This document shows positions 33,905 through 44,364 of a stretch of 64,000 bases of DNA, one piece after another. The notes under the pieces were generated by a model. It was given only the letters and a program-made list of their open reading frames with translations, did no database searches and was not told the DNA's origin. The number at the start of each line of letters is the position of its first letter. Position 1 is the stretch's first letter. The translations under genes and the position numbers were made by a program. Source of the stretch: Mayfieldus sp963772265 (GTDB lineage Bacteria > Actinomycetota > Thermoleophilia > Solirubrobacterales > 70-9); assembly GCA_963772265.1 (NCBI GenBank), contig CAVYWS010000003.1, forward strand, positions 268,040 through 332,039, in the 5' to 3' direction.

Positions 33905-35605
33905 ATGAGTTCCAAGTTACGTGTATTGCCGTTCGTTCTGCTGGTTCGTCCTCGCGCTGAGCATCCCCGCGCTGGCGCAGGATCATGCCAGCCAACGAAA
34001 CCATGTCCGAGCGACGGCATGATCACCTATGCCGCCGAAAACTGCGACTACGGCGGTGAGATTCAAGTCGATTCAGGCGGTGGACGCCAGCACCGTCGTC
34101 TTGACCCTGTGCTTCCCCGACCCGGCGCTGCCGTCGAAAGTGGCTTTCGCCACGACCGGGCATTTTCTCGCAAGCACAGCTTGAAGCGACCGGCGGCGCG
34201 ACAGCCGAAATCGACAAAAATCCCATCGGCACCGGTCCCTGGAAGTTCGACCACTGGGATCTGGGCAACGAAGTGGTCTTCACCCGCAACGACAACTACT
34301 GGGGCGACCCAGCCAAAGAAGTCGCAGTTGATCTTCCGCTGGAGCACCGAAGCAGCCGCGCGTCTGAACGAGCTTCAGGCGGGCACGGTCGATGGTATCG
34401 ACAACGTCGGTCCGACCGACTTCGACGCCGTGAAGAACAACCCCGACCTCCAGCTGCTCCCGGTCGAAGGCTTGAACACCTCGTTCATCGGCATCAACAA
34501 CACCTACAAGCCGCTCGACGACGTGCGCGTCCGCCAGGCGATTGCCTACGGCATCGACAAGCAGCGCATCGTCGATAACTTCTACCCGCCCGGCTCGACG
34601 GTCGCCGACCAGTTCATCCCGACGCAGATTTTCGGCTATACGCCGGAAGTCACGCCCTTCCCGTATGATCCCGACAAGGCGAAGGCAGCTTCTGGCGGAA
34701 GCGGCGGCGGAAGACGGCTTCACCCTGCCGCTTTCGACGCTCGCCGACGGGACGCCGCTCAAGCTCAGCTACCGCGACGTGGTGCGTCCGTATCAGCCGC
34801 AGTCCAACGTGATCGCCGCCGACATTCAGACGCAGCTTGCCGCTATCGGCATCAACGTCCAGATTGACGTGCAGGAATCCGCCACGTTCCTCGACAACGC
34901 CGCCGCCGGGAAGCTGCCGCTGTCGATGGTCGGCTGGATCGTGGACTACACCGACGCGACCGACTGGCTCGATACCCACTTCGGCGCGGGCGCGGACGAC
35001 ACCTTCGGCGACAAGATCCCCGAACTCGAAGACGCGATTGCGCAGGGCGGGAAACTGGCGAACCCGGACGCGCGTTATCCGTTCTACGTCGACGGCGAAC
35101 ACGCTCGTCCGCGACCTCGTGCCGATGGTGCCGATTGCGCACGGCGGTAACGCCGTCGCCTTCAAGGCGTCCATCGTCGAACGCCAACGTCAGCTCGCTC
35201 AACAACGAGAACTTCGCCATCATGGAAGACCCGGATGACGACAACATCATCTGGATGCAGAACGGCGAGCCGATCAGCCTCTACTGCGCTGACGAGACCG
35301 ACGGCGAGTCGATCCGCGCCTGTATGCAGGTCAACAAATCGCTGCTGGCTTACGAAACCGGCGGCACGGCGCCGATCCCGGCGCTGGCGGAGAGCTACGA
35401 GGCGAGCGACGACCTGCTGACCTGGACGTTCCACCTGCGTCCCGGCGTCAAGTTCACCGACGGCACGCCGCTGACGGCGAACGACGTGGTGATGTCCTAC
35501 GCCGTCCAGTGGGACGCCGCCAACCCGCTCCACGTCGGGCGCAGCGGCGCGTTCGATTACTGGACGTATCTGTTCACTGGCTTCCTGAACCCGCCAGCGT
35601 CGTAA
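33905..35605 (+). CDS. ABC transporter substrate-binding protein, family 5, apparently circularly permuted
   Basis: Signal peptide (MSSKLRVLPFVLLV, then ALSIPALAQD after one indel), then ITYAAENCDYGGEI and SIQAVDASTVVLTLCFPDPA. These are followed by GTGPWKFDHWDLGNEVVFTR (about residue 112), DDVRVRQAIAYGIDKQRIV (about 204) and VGWIVDYTDATDWLDTHFG. The block that normally stands just after the signal peptide in this family (PALAESYEASDDLLTWTFHL and PGVKFTDGTPLTANDVV) is instead at the C-terminus, about residue 491 of 566, and the protein ends LFTGFLNPPAS. Several one-base breaks. Two permease genes follow, so it is the lipoprotein-type or periplasmic receptor of a peptide/oligosaccharide importer. 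Confidence 0.85.
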
Positions 35606-35632
35606 GTAGCGCTGCGACTTTTCGCTCTACTG

Positions 35633-35659
35633 GAGGGGCATGGCGACGCCATGCCCCTC
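35633..35659. repeat. Perfect intergenic palindrome (13-1-13)
   Basis: GAGGGGCATGGCG, one base, and the exact complement CGCCATGCCCCTC. It lies between the binding-protein and permease genes and could limit read-through within the operon, but it is also of the same type as the palindromes at 32766 and 42277, suggesting a dispersed family. Confidence 0.8.
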
Positions 35660-35704
35660 TAACTCAGACCGTCCGGTAATCCTGTCAACTGATGATTTGG
35701 CTTT

Positions 35705-36783
35705 ATGGCTTCATTCATAGCGCGTCGTTTGATCGTTTCGATCCCGGTTCTGATCGGTATTCTGGCGGTGACGTTCTTTCTGGCACACCTGATCCCCGGC
35801 GACCCCTGCCGCGCGATGCTCGGCGAGCGCGCGACCGACGCGGTCTGTGATGCCTACATGGCGCGCATGGGGCTGGATCAGCCCTGTCACAACCAGTTCG
35901 TCATCTACATCGGCAAGGTCCTGCACGGCGATTTCGGCACGTCGCTGCGCTACGGGCGCAGATCTCCGACCTGCTGATCGAGCGGCTGCCGGTCACGCTC
36001 GAACTGGGGATCGCGGCGATGCTCTTTGCGACCGTCGTCGGCATCCCGCTGGGGATTATTTCCGCCTACCGCCACAACTCGGCGGTGGACGTGGGCACGA
36101 TGATCGGCGCGAATATCGGCGTCTCGATGCCGGTTTTCTGGCTGGGCTTGATGCTGGCGTACATCTTCGCGCGTGATCCTCAAAGGATACGCCGTTCGCG
36201 CTGCCGCCGTCCGGTCGCCTGCCGGCGGGCTACTCGGTGACGCCGTTTTACGTCGCCTGGGGGCTGGCGGCAAGCCAGGACACCGCCAGCGGATTGATGA
36301 TCTTCATTTCGCGCCTGAATATCGCTCAACGCGATACTGACGCTCAACGGCGACCTGTTCGTCAACGCGCTGCGCTACCTGATCCTGCCCGCCGTCGCCG
36401 TCGGCACGATCCCGATGGCGATCATCGCCCGCATGACGCGCTCCAGCGTGCTGGAAACGCTCGGACAGGATTACGTGCGCACGGCGCGCGCCAAAGGGCT
36501 GCGCGAACTGGTCGTGGTCATGCGCCACGCCGTCCGCAACGCCATGCTGCCGGTCGTGACGATCATCGGCTTGAACTTCGGCGGGCTGGTCAGCGGCGCG
36601 GTGCTGACCGAAACGATCTTCGGCTTGAGCGGGCGTGGGGCGCACGCTGGTCGATGGCATCACCGCGCGCGATTACACGCTGGTGCAGGGCTTCACGATC
36701 GTGATCGCCGTCGCCTTCGTGTTGATCAACCTGGTCGTCGATCTGATCTACGGCTATCTCGACCCGCGTATCCGCGTCAGCTG
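35705..36783 (+). CDS. ABC transporter permease, DppB/OppB family, frameshifted
   Basis: First permease of the peptide-type importer. MASFIARRLIVSIPVLIGIL and TFFLAHLIPGDPCRAMLGE are the standard DppB N-terminus; later ELGIAAMLFATVVGIPLGII, YVRTARAKGLRELVVVMRHA (the EAA loop that contacts the ATPase) and the C-terminal DLIYGYLDPRIRVS. Breaks near 35960, 36175, 36325 and 36640. It is preceded by the binding-protein gene and followed after 14 bases by the second permease. Confidence 0.9.
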
Positions 36784-36797
36784 AGCGAGAGACGATC

Positions 36798-37756
36798 ATG
36801 GCAACCACCACCAAACCCGATCAAGCTCGAAAAGAACCTTCAGGAAGAATGTAAATCCACCAGCCTGTGGCGCGATACGCTCAAGCACCTGCTTCGCAAC
36901 CGCAGCGCCGTGATCGGCATGATCCTGATCGGCTTTCTGATGCTGATCGCGGTGTTTGCGCCGGTGATCGCCAACTACGACCCGATCCTGCCGATGATCG
37001 GTCAGCCGGGCGAGACCGGGCGGCTGCCGGCGCGCGCCGCCCTGCATCCATCTGCTCGGCTGCCCGGCAGAGCAACCGCAGCATTTCATGGGACTTGACC
37101 TGAACGCCCGCGACGTTTTCAGCCGCGTGGTCTACGGCTCGCGCGTGTCGCTGGTGGTGGGCTTCGTCAGCGTGAGCTTTTCGATCATCATCGGGACGCT
37201 GTTCGGGCTGGTCTCCGGCTACGCCGGCGGCTGGGTCGATAACGTGATCATGCGCTTCATGGACGTGCTGCTGGCATTTCCCTCGCTGCTGCTGGCGATT
37301 GTCGATCGTCACGGTGCTCGGTCCCGGCTTGCAGAACGCGCTGCTGGCGATTGCGCATCGTCTCGATCCCGGTCTACGCGCGGCTCGCCCGCGCCAGCGT
37401 GCTGTCGGTCAAGGAGATACGAGTACGTGATGGCGAACCGCTCGCTCGGCGCGACCCCGATGCGGATTCTGTTCGTCCACATCTTCCCCAATTCGCTCAC
37501 GCCGCTGATCGTGCAGGGGACGCTCGGCATCGGCACGGCGGTGCTGGACGCCGCCGCGCTCTCGTTCATCGGCCTGGGCGCGCAGCCGCCGACGCCGGAA
37601 TGGGGCGCGATGCTGAGCGAAGCGCGCAATTCGATCTTCACTGCGCCGCACATGGTCTTCTTCCCCGGCTTCGCCATCATGCTGACGGTGCTCGGCTTCA
37701 ACCTGCTCGGCGACGGGATGCGTGACGCGCTCGATCCGCGCCTGAACCGGAACTAA
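36798..37756 (+). CDS. ABC transporter permease, DppC/OppC family, frameshifted
   Basis: Second permease. After a cytosolic N-terminus come LLRNRSAVIGMILIGFLMLI, GLDLNARDVFSRVVYGSRVS (family signature), the EAA loop RSLGATPMRILFVHIFPNSL and the C-terminus FNLLGDGMRDALDPRLNRN. Breaks near 36825, 37045, 37305-37345 and 37423. No ATPase gene follows, so the importer must use ATPases encoded elsewhere. Confidence 0.9.
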
Positions 37757-37819
37757 GCGTAATAGACCCTCGTGGTAAAATGAAAGCAGGTATTCGCTGC
37801 TTTACTGAAGGAGCGAGCC

Positions 37820-38014
37820 ATGCGTGACTTCAAGCAGGAAATTGACCGTTGCAACGACCCCGGCGTTCTGCTGCAAATCCTCGACGCTTTATCCGCCGAA
37901 ATTGATCTCGCCAACGAATCGTCCTACGAGGACGCCTTGCTTCTCGAAAGCATCCACGACCTCGAACTGCTGCTCCGCTACGGCGAGGATAAACTCGAAA
38001 CGCTGCTGACGTAA
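37820..38014 (+). CDS. Small acidic hypothetical protein
   Basis: 64 residues, no family recognised: MRDFKQEIDRCNDPGVLLQI, then DLANESSYEDALLLESIHDL and a leucine-rich end. Predicted all-helical, acidic, no membrane segment. ATG 37820 is preceded by GGAGCGAGCC. Intact, unlike most neighbours, and about 60 bases after the permease gene. Confidence 0.55.
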   Translation: MRDFKQEIDRCNDPGVLLQILDALSAEIDLANESSYEDALLLESIHDLELLLRYGEDKLETLLT

Positions 38015-38085
38015 GCGAGGTCAATAGCTGGTAATCAATGTCGTGGCTTGCGTTACCCTATAAAAATAGGTTAAATTCTGAGGCT

Positions 38086-38916
38086 ATGACAGAACAAGAA
38101 ACGCCACCGCAAGACAGCAACTCGCCATCACCGGAGACGACAATTCAGCGGGACAACGACCAACTCTTATCTACTCGTAACGGCTATTTACATACCATCC
38201 TTGGGGCAATAGGCTGTCTCTTGGTAGTGATAGTCGTCTTAGCAGGTCTGGTATTATTTGGTGTAACCTCGGTTGACCGCATTGTCAGCGGCATTGGTAG
38301 CATATTCGCGGCGACTTCACCACGCGCGACCGTGCTTAGCTCACAGACAATTGTCGAAAGTATCCAACCGCTGGGACAGTTGGTGACGGTGAGCGCACAG
38401 TTTGCCAAAGTCAACGTGAACGTCAGCGTCAGCCAAGGCGTGCTCAATATGTGTGCATACAACGTCAATCACGCCGTTCAGGGCACAATCGAAGCCGGAA
38501 TCGATGTCACCCAGATCGACGCGGACGCACTGCTATACGATGCTGCCCGCGAAACCTACGTGCTGACCGTGCCCCCGCCGCAGTTGACAAGCTGCCGGAT
38601 CGATTACATTCAACAGTACGATTGGTCGCTCAACGCATGTAATCCTGACTGGGACGGAACACGCTTGCTGGCAAATTACATGACGCTGAAACAGTTCCGC
38701 GACGACGCCCTCGAAGGTGGCATCCTCAGGCGCGCTGAGTTGGAGGTGCGGCTTGTACTGGGGGAATTCGTGCGCCTATTGACCGGACATCCGGTCGAAA
38801 TCGTCTTCCAGCAGCCTGAAGCGACTGATATGTCGGCATCCTGCAACCCCGAACCTCCGCAGGGCTGGACACAGAACCCCATCGATAAGTCTCTGGAGCA
38901 AGTAAACAAGGTGTGA
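38086..38916 (+). CDS. DUF4230-like membrane-anchored protein
   Basis: 276 residues, intact. A polar N-terminus of about 45 residues, one membrane helix (ILGAIGCLLVVIVVLAGLVL), then an extracytoplasmic domain with VESIQPLGQLVTVSAQFAKV and AGIDVTQIDADALLYDAARE, the pattern I associate with DUF4230 proteins. Function unknown. Base composition is visibly less GC-rich than around it and no frame breaks occur over 830 bases, so it may be a later acquisition. Start ATG 38086; an upstream in-frame ATG (38038) would add a non-conserved leader. Confidence 0.65.
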   Translation: MTEQETPPQDSNSPSPETTIQRDNDQLLSTRNGYLHTILGAIGCLLVVIVVLAGLVLFGVTSVDRIVSGIGSIFAATSPRATVLSSQTIVESIQPLGQLVTVSAQFAKVNVNVSVSQGVLNMCAYNVNHAVQGTIEAGIDVTQIDADALLYDAARETYVLTVPPPQLTSCRIDYIQQYDWSLNACNPDWDGTRLLANYMTLKQFRDDALEGGILRRAELEVRLVLGEFVRLLTGHPVEIVFQQPEATDMSASCNPEPPQGWTQNPIDKSLEQVNKV

Positions 38917-38921
38917 TCTAC

Positions 38922-39273
38922 TCAACTGCGAAGCAGTTTGCTGGCGGCATTTAGTCCTGCCCACGCCAACAATATGCCACCTACAATTGTCCCGGTCACC
39001 GGGAATGGCACGGCGGCGACAACACCCATTGCAAAAGCTTTAGCAATAGCCGAGCCTGCGGAATCATTTGCGTACGAACTTCTGGACGAGAAAGACACCA
39101 ACAAAGCAAATAAAAGCTAAAATGCCAATCAAAAATGGAACGGTTACTAGACCGATTACGGAAACAATCGCCCCCTCTTCTGGAAGCGTCCAAACATAAT
39201 CTAAAACTATCACTAAGACCGCGCTGATAGGGTGAATCGGAGCACCTACATATTGAGTTTTGTGATCAGCCAC
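38922..39273 (-). CDS. Small three-helix membrane protein, one frameshift
   Basis: About 116 residues. Frame 1 from ATG 39273: MADHKTQYVGAPIHPISAVL, then IGLVTVPFLIGILAFICFVG and QKFVRK before a TGA. Adding one A in the AAA run near 39064 continues the protein as NDSAGSAIAKAFAMGVVAAV with a third helix (VTGTIVGGILLAWAGL), ending ASKLLRS at 38922. Unrecognised family. It converges on the DUF4230 gene and shares its lower GC. Confidence 0.55.
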
Positions 39274-39278
39274 AGGTT

Positions 39279-40621
39279 TCAGTTTTCTACTTCTGCAATC
39301 TGTGTGTCTTCTACTTTAGTATAGCTCACGACAGAAAGTAGAAAATACTTTTTCGGAACGGACACTAGCTCTCTGACATACTCGCTGCCGCCGTCCGCGA
39401 TGATCTCCCCCGCCGCCGCCAGCAGTTCCGCGCGGCGATCGTCGCTCGATCCCCTTGCTGATCAGGTAGCGTTCGAGCAGCTGCTCGTCGGTCATGCCTT
39501 CCGGGTTGCCGCCGAGCCGCGCCCGCGCGGGCTGCTCGACTTCGCGGCGAATCCCGGCGATGTAGGCCGCGCCGCCGCGCAGCAGCGCGTCGCGCACCAT
39601 GCCCTCGTTGAGCTTGGCCTCGGTCTCCGGCGTCAGGTCGAGGATCACGCGGACGACCGCGCCTTTCAGGTCGTAGGCTTCGACTTCGTCGACCGCCTCG
39701 CGCGTCGGGTCGGCGCTCTGGCGCAGGTCGGCGCGGATGGTCACGAACGGGCGCGCCTTGACGCGGTGGAATTTCCAGTTCGTCTGCTTGCGCTCCAGTT
39801 CGACCCAGCAGAAGCCCTTCGGGTCGTTCTCCTCGCCGAAGTCGATCCGCTCCAGCGAGCCGCTGTAGACGACCGGCGGCACGTCTTCGCGCCCGGCGGT
39901 CAGGTTCTGATGCTTGTGGATGTGACCGAGCGCGACGTAATCCCAGCGCTCGTCCGCCAGCGCCGAGGGCAGCACCTGCACGTCGCGCCCCAGCATGATG
40001 CCGCGCTCGCTGCCCCACGCCGCGCCGCTGACGGTCAGATGCCCGGTGAGGACGCGCGGCATGTCGTACTGGTCGGCTTCTTCGGCGAGCTGGTCGAGCA
40101 GCGGCGGTCAGTTCGCGCTGAAGCAGCGAGTCGGTCTCGGCGATGGTCATCCCGGCGGTCTTGACGCCGTCGAGCACGCGCGAGCGCAGCGGATAGGGCG
40201 CAGCGCCGACGGCGACATCGCCGCGCTTGGTGCTGATCACCCGGACTTCGTACTCGTCGGCGACCCACACGCCGGGGACGGCGAGCGTCTCGTAAATCTC
40301 GATGCTCGACGCCTTGAGCATGGTCGGCGGCAGGTCGTGGTTGCCGACCAGCATCACCAGCGGCGCAAGCGCGATCAGGTCGCGGACGCGCTAGGCGAAC
40401 TCGCGCTGGTAGGTCGGGTTGGGGCTGCGCGTCTTGAAGGCGTCGCCCGCGAAGATCGTCAGGTCAACGTCGTGTTCTCTGGCGAAGTCGATCATCTCGT
40501 CCATGCGGCGCAAAAAGTCGCGGACGCGGCTGCTCAAGCCGGTTTCGGGGTCGGTCTTGCCGTAATTTTCCATGCCGATGTGAACGTCGGCGAAGTGCAG
40601 CACGCGGATCGGTTCGGTCAT
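39279..40621 (-). CDS. sbcD: DNA repair exonuclease SbcD/Mre11-like, frameshifted, one in-frame TAG
   Basis: A metallophosphoesterase nuclease. Starts MTEPIRVLHFADVHIGMENY (first metal motif D-x-H), FAGDAFKTRSPNPTYQREFA (GDxF motif), then TAG at 40393-40391 and RVRDLIALAPLVMLVGNHDL (GNHD motif). Further on are DMPRVLTGHLTVSGAAWGSE, DYVALGHIHKHQ (GHxH motif) and a C-terminal capping domain. Breaks near 40105 and 39450. The last frame ends at TGA 39281-39279. No sbcC gene is adjacent. The TAG probably replaces a glutamine codon. Confidence 0.85.
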
Positions 40622-40807
40622 ACATCACCTGAAATATGAAAATTTGTTCGAGACTACTTTACCATATTTTGGCGCCGACCATGTACTCTCTTGACAAGCC
40701 TCGACGGCGATTACGATCTTGGTAGCGCCGTGTAATTATTCTTGATGATTTCGCCCACCCCTATGCCAAAATCTTCATAAGCTCACATTTGTGACGAGGA
40801 GAAAACG

Positions 40808-41617
40808 ATGGACTTGCTGCTGCAAGATCGATCTGTCTTGATCACGGGCGCCGCCGGAGACATTGGGCAGGGCATCGCGCGGGCGTTCCTGCGCGAAGGC
40901 GCGACCGTCATCCTGCATGGGCTGGACAAAGCCCAGATCGAGCCGGTTGCCAGCAGCTTACGGCGACCGGAGGCGGAGGTAAGGTCTACACGGTAGCGGG
41001 CGATCTCGCATCCGACGAAAGCGCCCGCCGGATCGCCGATGAAGCCTGCGACTGCATCGGGCGCGTGGAAATTCTGATCAACAACGCGGCGATTTACACG
41101 CACGGCAGTTGGCTGGACGACAAGCCCGCCGACATGCTGAAGCTCTACGATGTCAACGTCGTCGGCGCGGCGCGGCTGATCCAGTATCTCGTCCCGCAGA
41201 TGCGCGAGCGCCACTGGGGGCGCATCATCCAGATCGCCAGCGGCGACGCCACCGAGCCGCTCGCCTTCATGTCGGCTTACGCCGCCACCAAAGCGGCGCT
41301 GGTCAACCTGACCGTCGGGCTGGTCGAAGTCGCTGGCGAACACCGGGATCACCGTCAACACCGTCAGCCCCGGCATCATCGCCACCAACGGGGTGAAACA
41401 GTTCTACAGGGCATGGCGGCGCGCTTCGGCTGGGGGAGCGACTGGGGCGACGATTGAGCATCACATCCTGACCGACGTGCTGCCCAACCCGACGGGCAAG
41501 CTGGGGACGGTCGAGGAAGTCGCCGACCTGATCGCGTTTCTGTGCAGCCCGCTGGCGGGCTACATCAACGCCGCCAACATCCGCATCGACGGCGGCAGCA
41601 CGCACGGCATCAACTGA
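40808..41617 (+). CDS. Short-chain dehydrogenase/reductase, frameshifted
   Basis: A Rossmann-fold NAD(P)-dependent oxidoreductase. SVLITGAAGDIGQGIARAFL (TGxxxGIG motif), RVEILINNAAIYTHGSW (NNAA), IIQIASGDATEPLAFMSAYA with active-site Y-x-x-x-K (YAATK), and the C-terminus AANIRIDGGSTHGIN. Breaks near 40960 and 41330. ATG 40808 follows GAGGAGAAAACG. It is divergent from sbcD. Substrate unknown. Confidence 0.87.
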
Positions 41618-41733
41618 TCAGCGTTGCAGTTCTGATCGAAATCCAGGCGGGCGCGGTATGACATGCCCGCTTGCAAATTCGCCCTCAAATCGGCGATTAT
41701 TTCGCCTGTCCGCCATTCAACTGACAGGTCATC

Positions 41734-42257
41734 ATGACGATTGACGATCCAGCGCTTCAGCGCGCAGGACATCCTCGCGCACAAGGAGTCTTTGTCGAAC
41801 TGCTGCGCGACGTGGTCGACGGCGGCTCGTCGGTCAATTTCATCGCGCCGCTGGATTTGGCGCATCGCCGCCGCGTTCTGGGAGAGGGTCGCCGGGGAAG
41901 TCGCCGCGAATCAGCGGATCGTGCTTGCCGCCATTCGACGGCGATCGGGTCGTCGGCTGCGTCCATCTGGTGCTGGCGATGCAGCCGAACGGGCGCCACC
42001 GCGCCGAGGTGCAGAAGGTGCTCGTCCTCAACAGCGCCCGGCGGCAGGGCATCGCCACGCGGCTGATGTACGCCATCGAGGACGAGGCGCGGGCGGTCGG
42101 GCGGCACACGCTGGTGCTGGACACCGAGCGCTACAGCGCGGGCGAAAAACTGTACGAGCGGGTCGGCTATACGCGGGTCGGCGTCATCCCGCAGTTCGCG
42201 CTCGACAGCACCGGCAGCCAACTGATCGATACGGTCTTTTTCTACAAGCTGCTGTGA
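41734..42257 (+). CDS. GNAT-family acetyltransferase, frameshifted
   Basis: About 173 residues after repair. Early part in mixed frames (RFSAQDILAHKES; FVELLRDVVDGGSSVNFIAP), then one clean frame with VVGCVHLVLAMQPNGRHRAE, KVLVLNSARRQGIATRLMYA (acetyl-CoA loop) and LYERVGYTRVGVIPQFALD. This subgroup includes proteins similar to phosphinothricin or tabtoxin acetyltransferases, but the substrate is not inferable. The start could be ATG 41734 or TTG 41741 depending on the first indel. Confidence 0.8.
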
Positions 42258-42276
42258 GCCAATCGTGTGCTACTGT

Positions 42277-42300
42277 AGGGGCGGCTTTCAATCCGCCTCT
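42277..42300. repeat. Intergenic hairpin (AGGGGCGG...CCGCCTCT)
   Basis: Near-perfect 8-bp stem with an 8-base loop (CTTTCAAT), between the GNAT gene and the leftward phosphatase gene. The TGTAGGGGCGG beginning matches the dispersed palindromes at 32766 and 35633. Confidence 0.6.
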
Positions 42301-42312
42301 ATGGTATCTGCA

Positions 42313-43276
42313 CTAGCCCTGCGGCATCACCGCCTGCACGACTTCCAGCACGCGGTCGTGAATCTGCCCGTTGGTGACGACCATGCCCATGTTGTTCGAC
42401 AAAATCGCGCCGGTCGGTGAAGTCGAGCAGCGAGCCGTCGAGGTCGGTGACGACGCCGCCCGCCGCCTGCACCAGCGCCGCCCCCGCCGCGTGATCCCAC
42501 GCGCGGTGCTGCGGCTGGGCTTCGCGCGGCAGCCGCAGGTACAGGTCGGCGTCGCCGCAGGCGATCATGGCGTACTTGTCCTGGCTGTCGATGCCTTCGA
42601 CCTGCTTGCCTTGCCGATGCCCAGCTCGGCGTAAATCCGCGCCATCAGTTCCAGATGGGCGTGGTCGCGCTCGACGCTCTCGACCACCTTGAGCGTGCGC
42701 GGCTGGCTGCGCGTCGAGACGGCGATGCGGTTCGGCTTGCCGCCCGACATCCACTCGACGTAAGCCGCGCCGCGCTGCGCGTAGAACAGCAAGCCCTTGC
42801 CGTCCGGCGTCGGGTAGCCGGGCGAGCCGAGCACGCCCGCCACCGGCAGCCCGCGATCCAGCAGCCCGACGGCAATCGAGTAGCGGCGCATGGCGATGAA
42901 GCCCTTCGTGCCGTCAATCGGGTCGATCACCCAGGTGCGCTCGGCAGTCGCGGTCGCGCCCGTGATCGAGCCAGCCTTTGACCTGATCTTCGCTCACCTC
43001 CTCGCCGATCACGTCGGCGACGAGGCGGACGATCTCGGCGCGCTGGTCGTCGGGGAGCAGCTCGCCAAACTGGCTGCCGTGTTCCTCCGCCAGCACCGCG
43101 TCGTCGGGGTAAGCCCGGCTGATCGCCCGGCACAGGATCGCCTGCGAGCCGTAGTCGGCAATCGTGACCGGCTCCTTGCCCTCTTTCTGGCTGTGGGCGA
43201 GGTGAATCTGCTGGACGCGGCGGGTCAGGTCAGCCGCCTGCCGCACCGCCGCGAAAATCGGCTTCAGGTCGATCAA
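42313..43276 (-). CDS. Inositol-monophosphatase-family phosphatase, CysQ/HAL2-like, frameshifted
   Basis: Likely 3'(2'),5'-bisphosphate nucleotidase or related Mg-dependent sugar phosphatase. The sequence includes AVRQAADLTRRVQQIHLAHS, KEPVTIADYGSQAIL (metal site), AVLAEEHGSQFGEL, the core motif DPIDGTKGFIAMRRYSIAVG, and late WDHAAGAALVQAAGGVVTDL. Breaks near 42948, 42612 and 42420. The start TTG 43276 has AGGAG about 9 bases upstream. The stop is TAG at 42315-42313. Confidence 0.85.
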
Positions 43277-43361
43277 AACGGTATACTCCTGTCGGATTGG
43301 ACGCGGGTAACTGTACCTGTACAGACCGCTGATTGAGACAACGGATGCAGGGGTGAAATGC

Positions 43362-44131
43362 ATGTTCACCAAATCGGCGGAATTCTACGACGCGATCTAC
43401 AGTTGGAAGGACTACGCGACCGAAGCGGAACTGGTGCGCCGCTTCATCGAAGCAGAACAAGCAGTCGCCCGGCAGTACCCTGCTCGATGTCGCCTGCGGG
43501 ACGGGACATCACCCCCAGTATCTTCAGCGAAGACTATCAGGTCGAAGGGCTTGGACCTCGACGGCGAGCTGCTCAAGGTGGCGCGCGGGCGCTGCCCCGG
43601 CGTCCCGTTCCATCAGGCGGACATGGTCGATTTCGACCTGGGCAGGCAGTTCGACGCCGTGACCTGCCTGTTCAGCGCCATCGGCTATGCGAGGACGGTC
43701 GAGCGGCTCAACCGCGCCGCGCAGCAGCATCGCCCGCCATCTGCTGCCCGGCGGCGTGGCGGTCGTCGAACCCTGGCTCATGCCGGGGCAGTTTATCCCC
43801 AGCGGCGTCCACGCGCGCTTCGTCGATCTGCCCGACCTGAAGATCGCGCGCATCAACACCAGCAGGATCGAGGACGGCGTCTCGATGCTGGACTTTCATT
43901 ATCTGGTCGGCACGCCTGAAGGCATCGAGTATGTTCACCGAGCAGCACGACCTGGGCTTGTTCGACGACGATCAGTATCGCGCGGCGTTCGAGGCCGCGG
44001 GGCTGGAGACTTATTTCGACGCCGAAGGGCTGGATGGGCGCGGCCTGTACATCGGCGTGAAGCCGATATCCCAAGCGCTAGCGCCCAGTATAACCCAAGA
44101 TTACCCAAATACGACCGCCACTCAATATTAA
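43362..44131 (+). CDS. SAM-dependent methyltransferase, frameshifted
   Basis: Starts MFTKSAEFYDAIYSWKDYAT; SAM motif I is split by an indel near 43482 (LLDVACGTG in one frame, GRDI in another). Then GLDLDGELLKVARGRCPGVP, FHQADMVDFDLGRQFDAVTC, LPGGVAVVEPWLMPGQF, and a C-terminal FTEQHDLGLFDDDQYRAAFE. The family includes many small-molecule methyltransferases; substrate unknown. Divergent from the phosphatase gene. Confidence 0.85.
44089..44110 (+). repeat. Direct repeat, left copy (TATAACCCAAGATTACCCAAATA-type)
   Basis: TATAACCCA-AGATTACCCAAATA occurs at 44089-44110 and again, with one extra A, at 44342-44364 (CTATAACCCAAAGATTACCC...). The copies are 250 bases apart and flank most of the TGTTCA repeats. 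The left copy overlaps the 3' end of the methyltransferase gene. Confidence 0.7.
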
Positions 44132-44280
44132 GGATCGCATATACGCCTGTTCAAAAGCTGTTCAAAACCCTGTTCACAACCGGGCGCGGTTGTTCATAAC
44201 TCGTGGCGGTCATGTTCATAAGTCGGCGACTGCCAGGCAGCCGAGCGACGCGAACACGGCATCGATGCTGTCCAAACTGT

Positions 44281-44302
44281 CGATAACTCGGCCGAGTTAT
44301 CG
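44281..44302. repeat. Perfect 22-bp palindrome
   Basis: Arms CGATAACTCGG and CCGAGTTATCG meet with no spacer. It sits at the centre of the repeat-rich region between the direct repeats. It may be a dimeric protein-binding site. Confidence 0.8.
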
Positions 44303-44341
44303 AACAGCCGCCTGTTCATAACTTTCCGCACAGGCGTTCGC

Positions 44342-44364
44342 TATAACCCAAAGATTACCCAAAT
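44342..44364 (+). repeat. Direct repeat, right copy
   Basis: Second copy of the TATAACCCA(A)AGATTACCC repeat, followed directly by the AT-rich stretch with GATGATAAATGGGATTTATT. Confidence 0.7.

Noticed and set aside
35135..35605. A separate small binding protein (156 residues) at the end of the first transporter gene
   Set aside because: It continues the preceding protein after an indel and has no signal peptide of its own.
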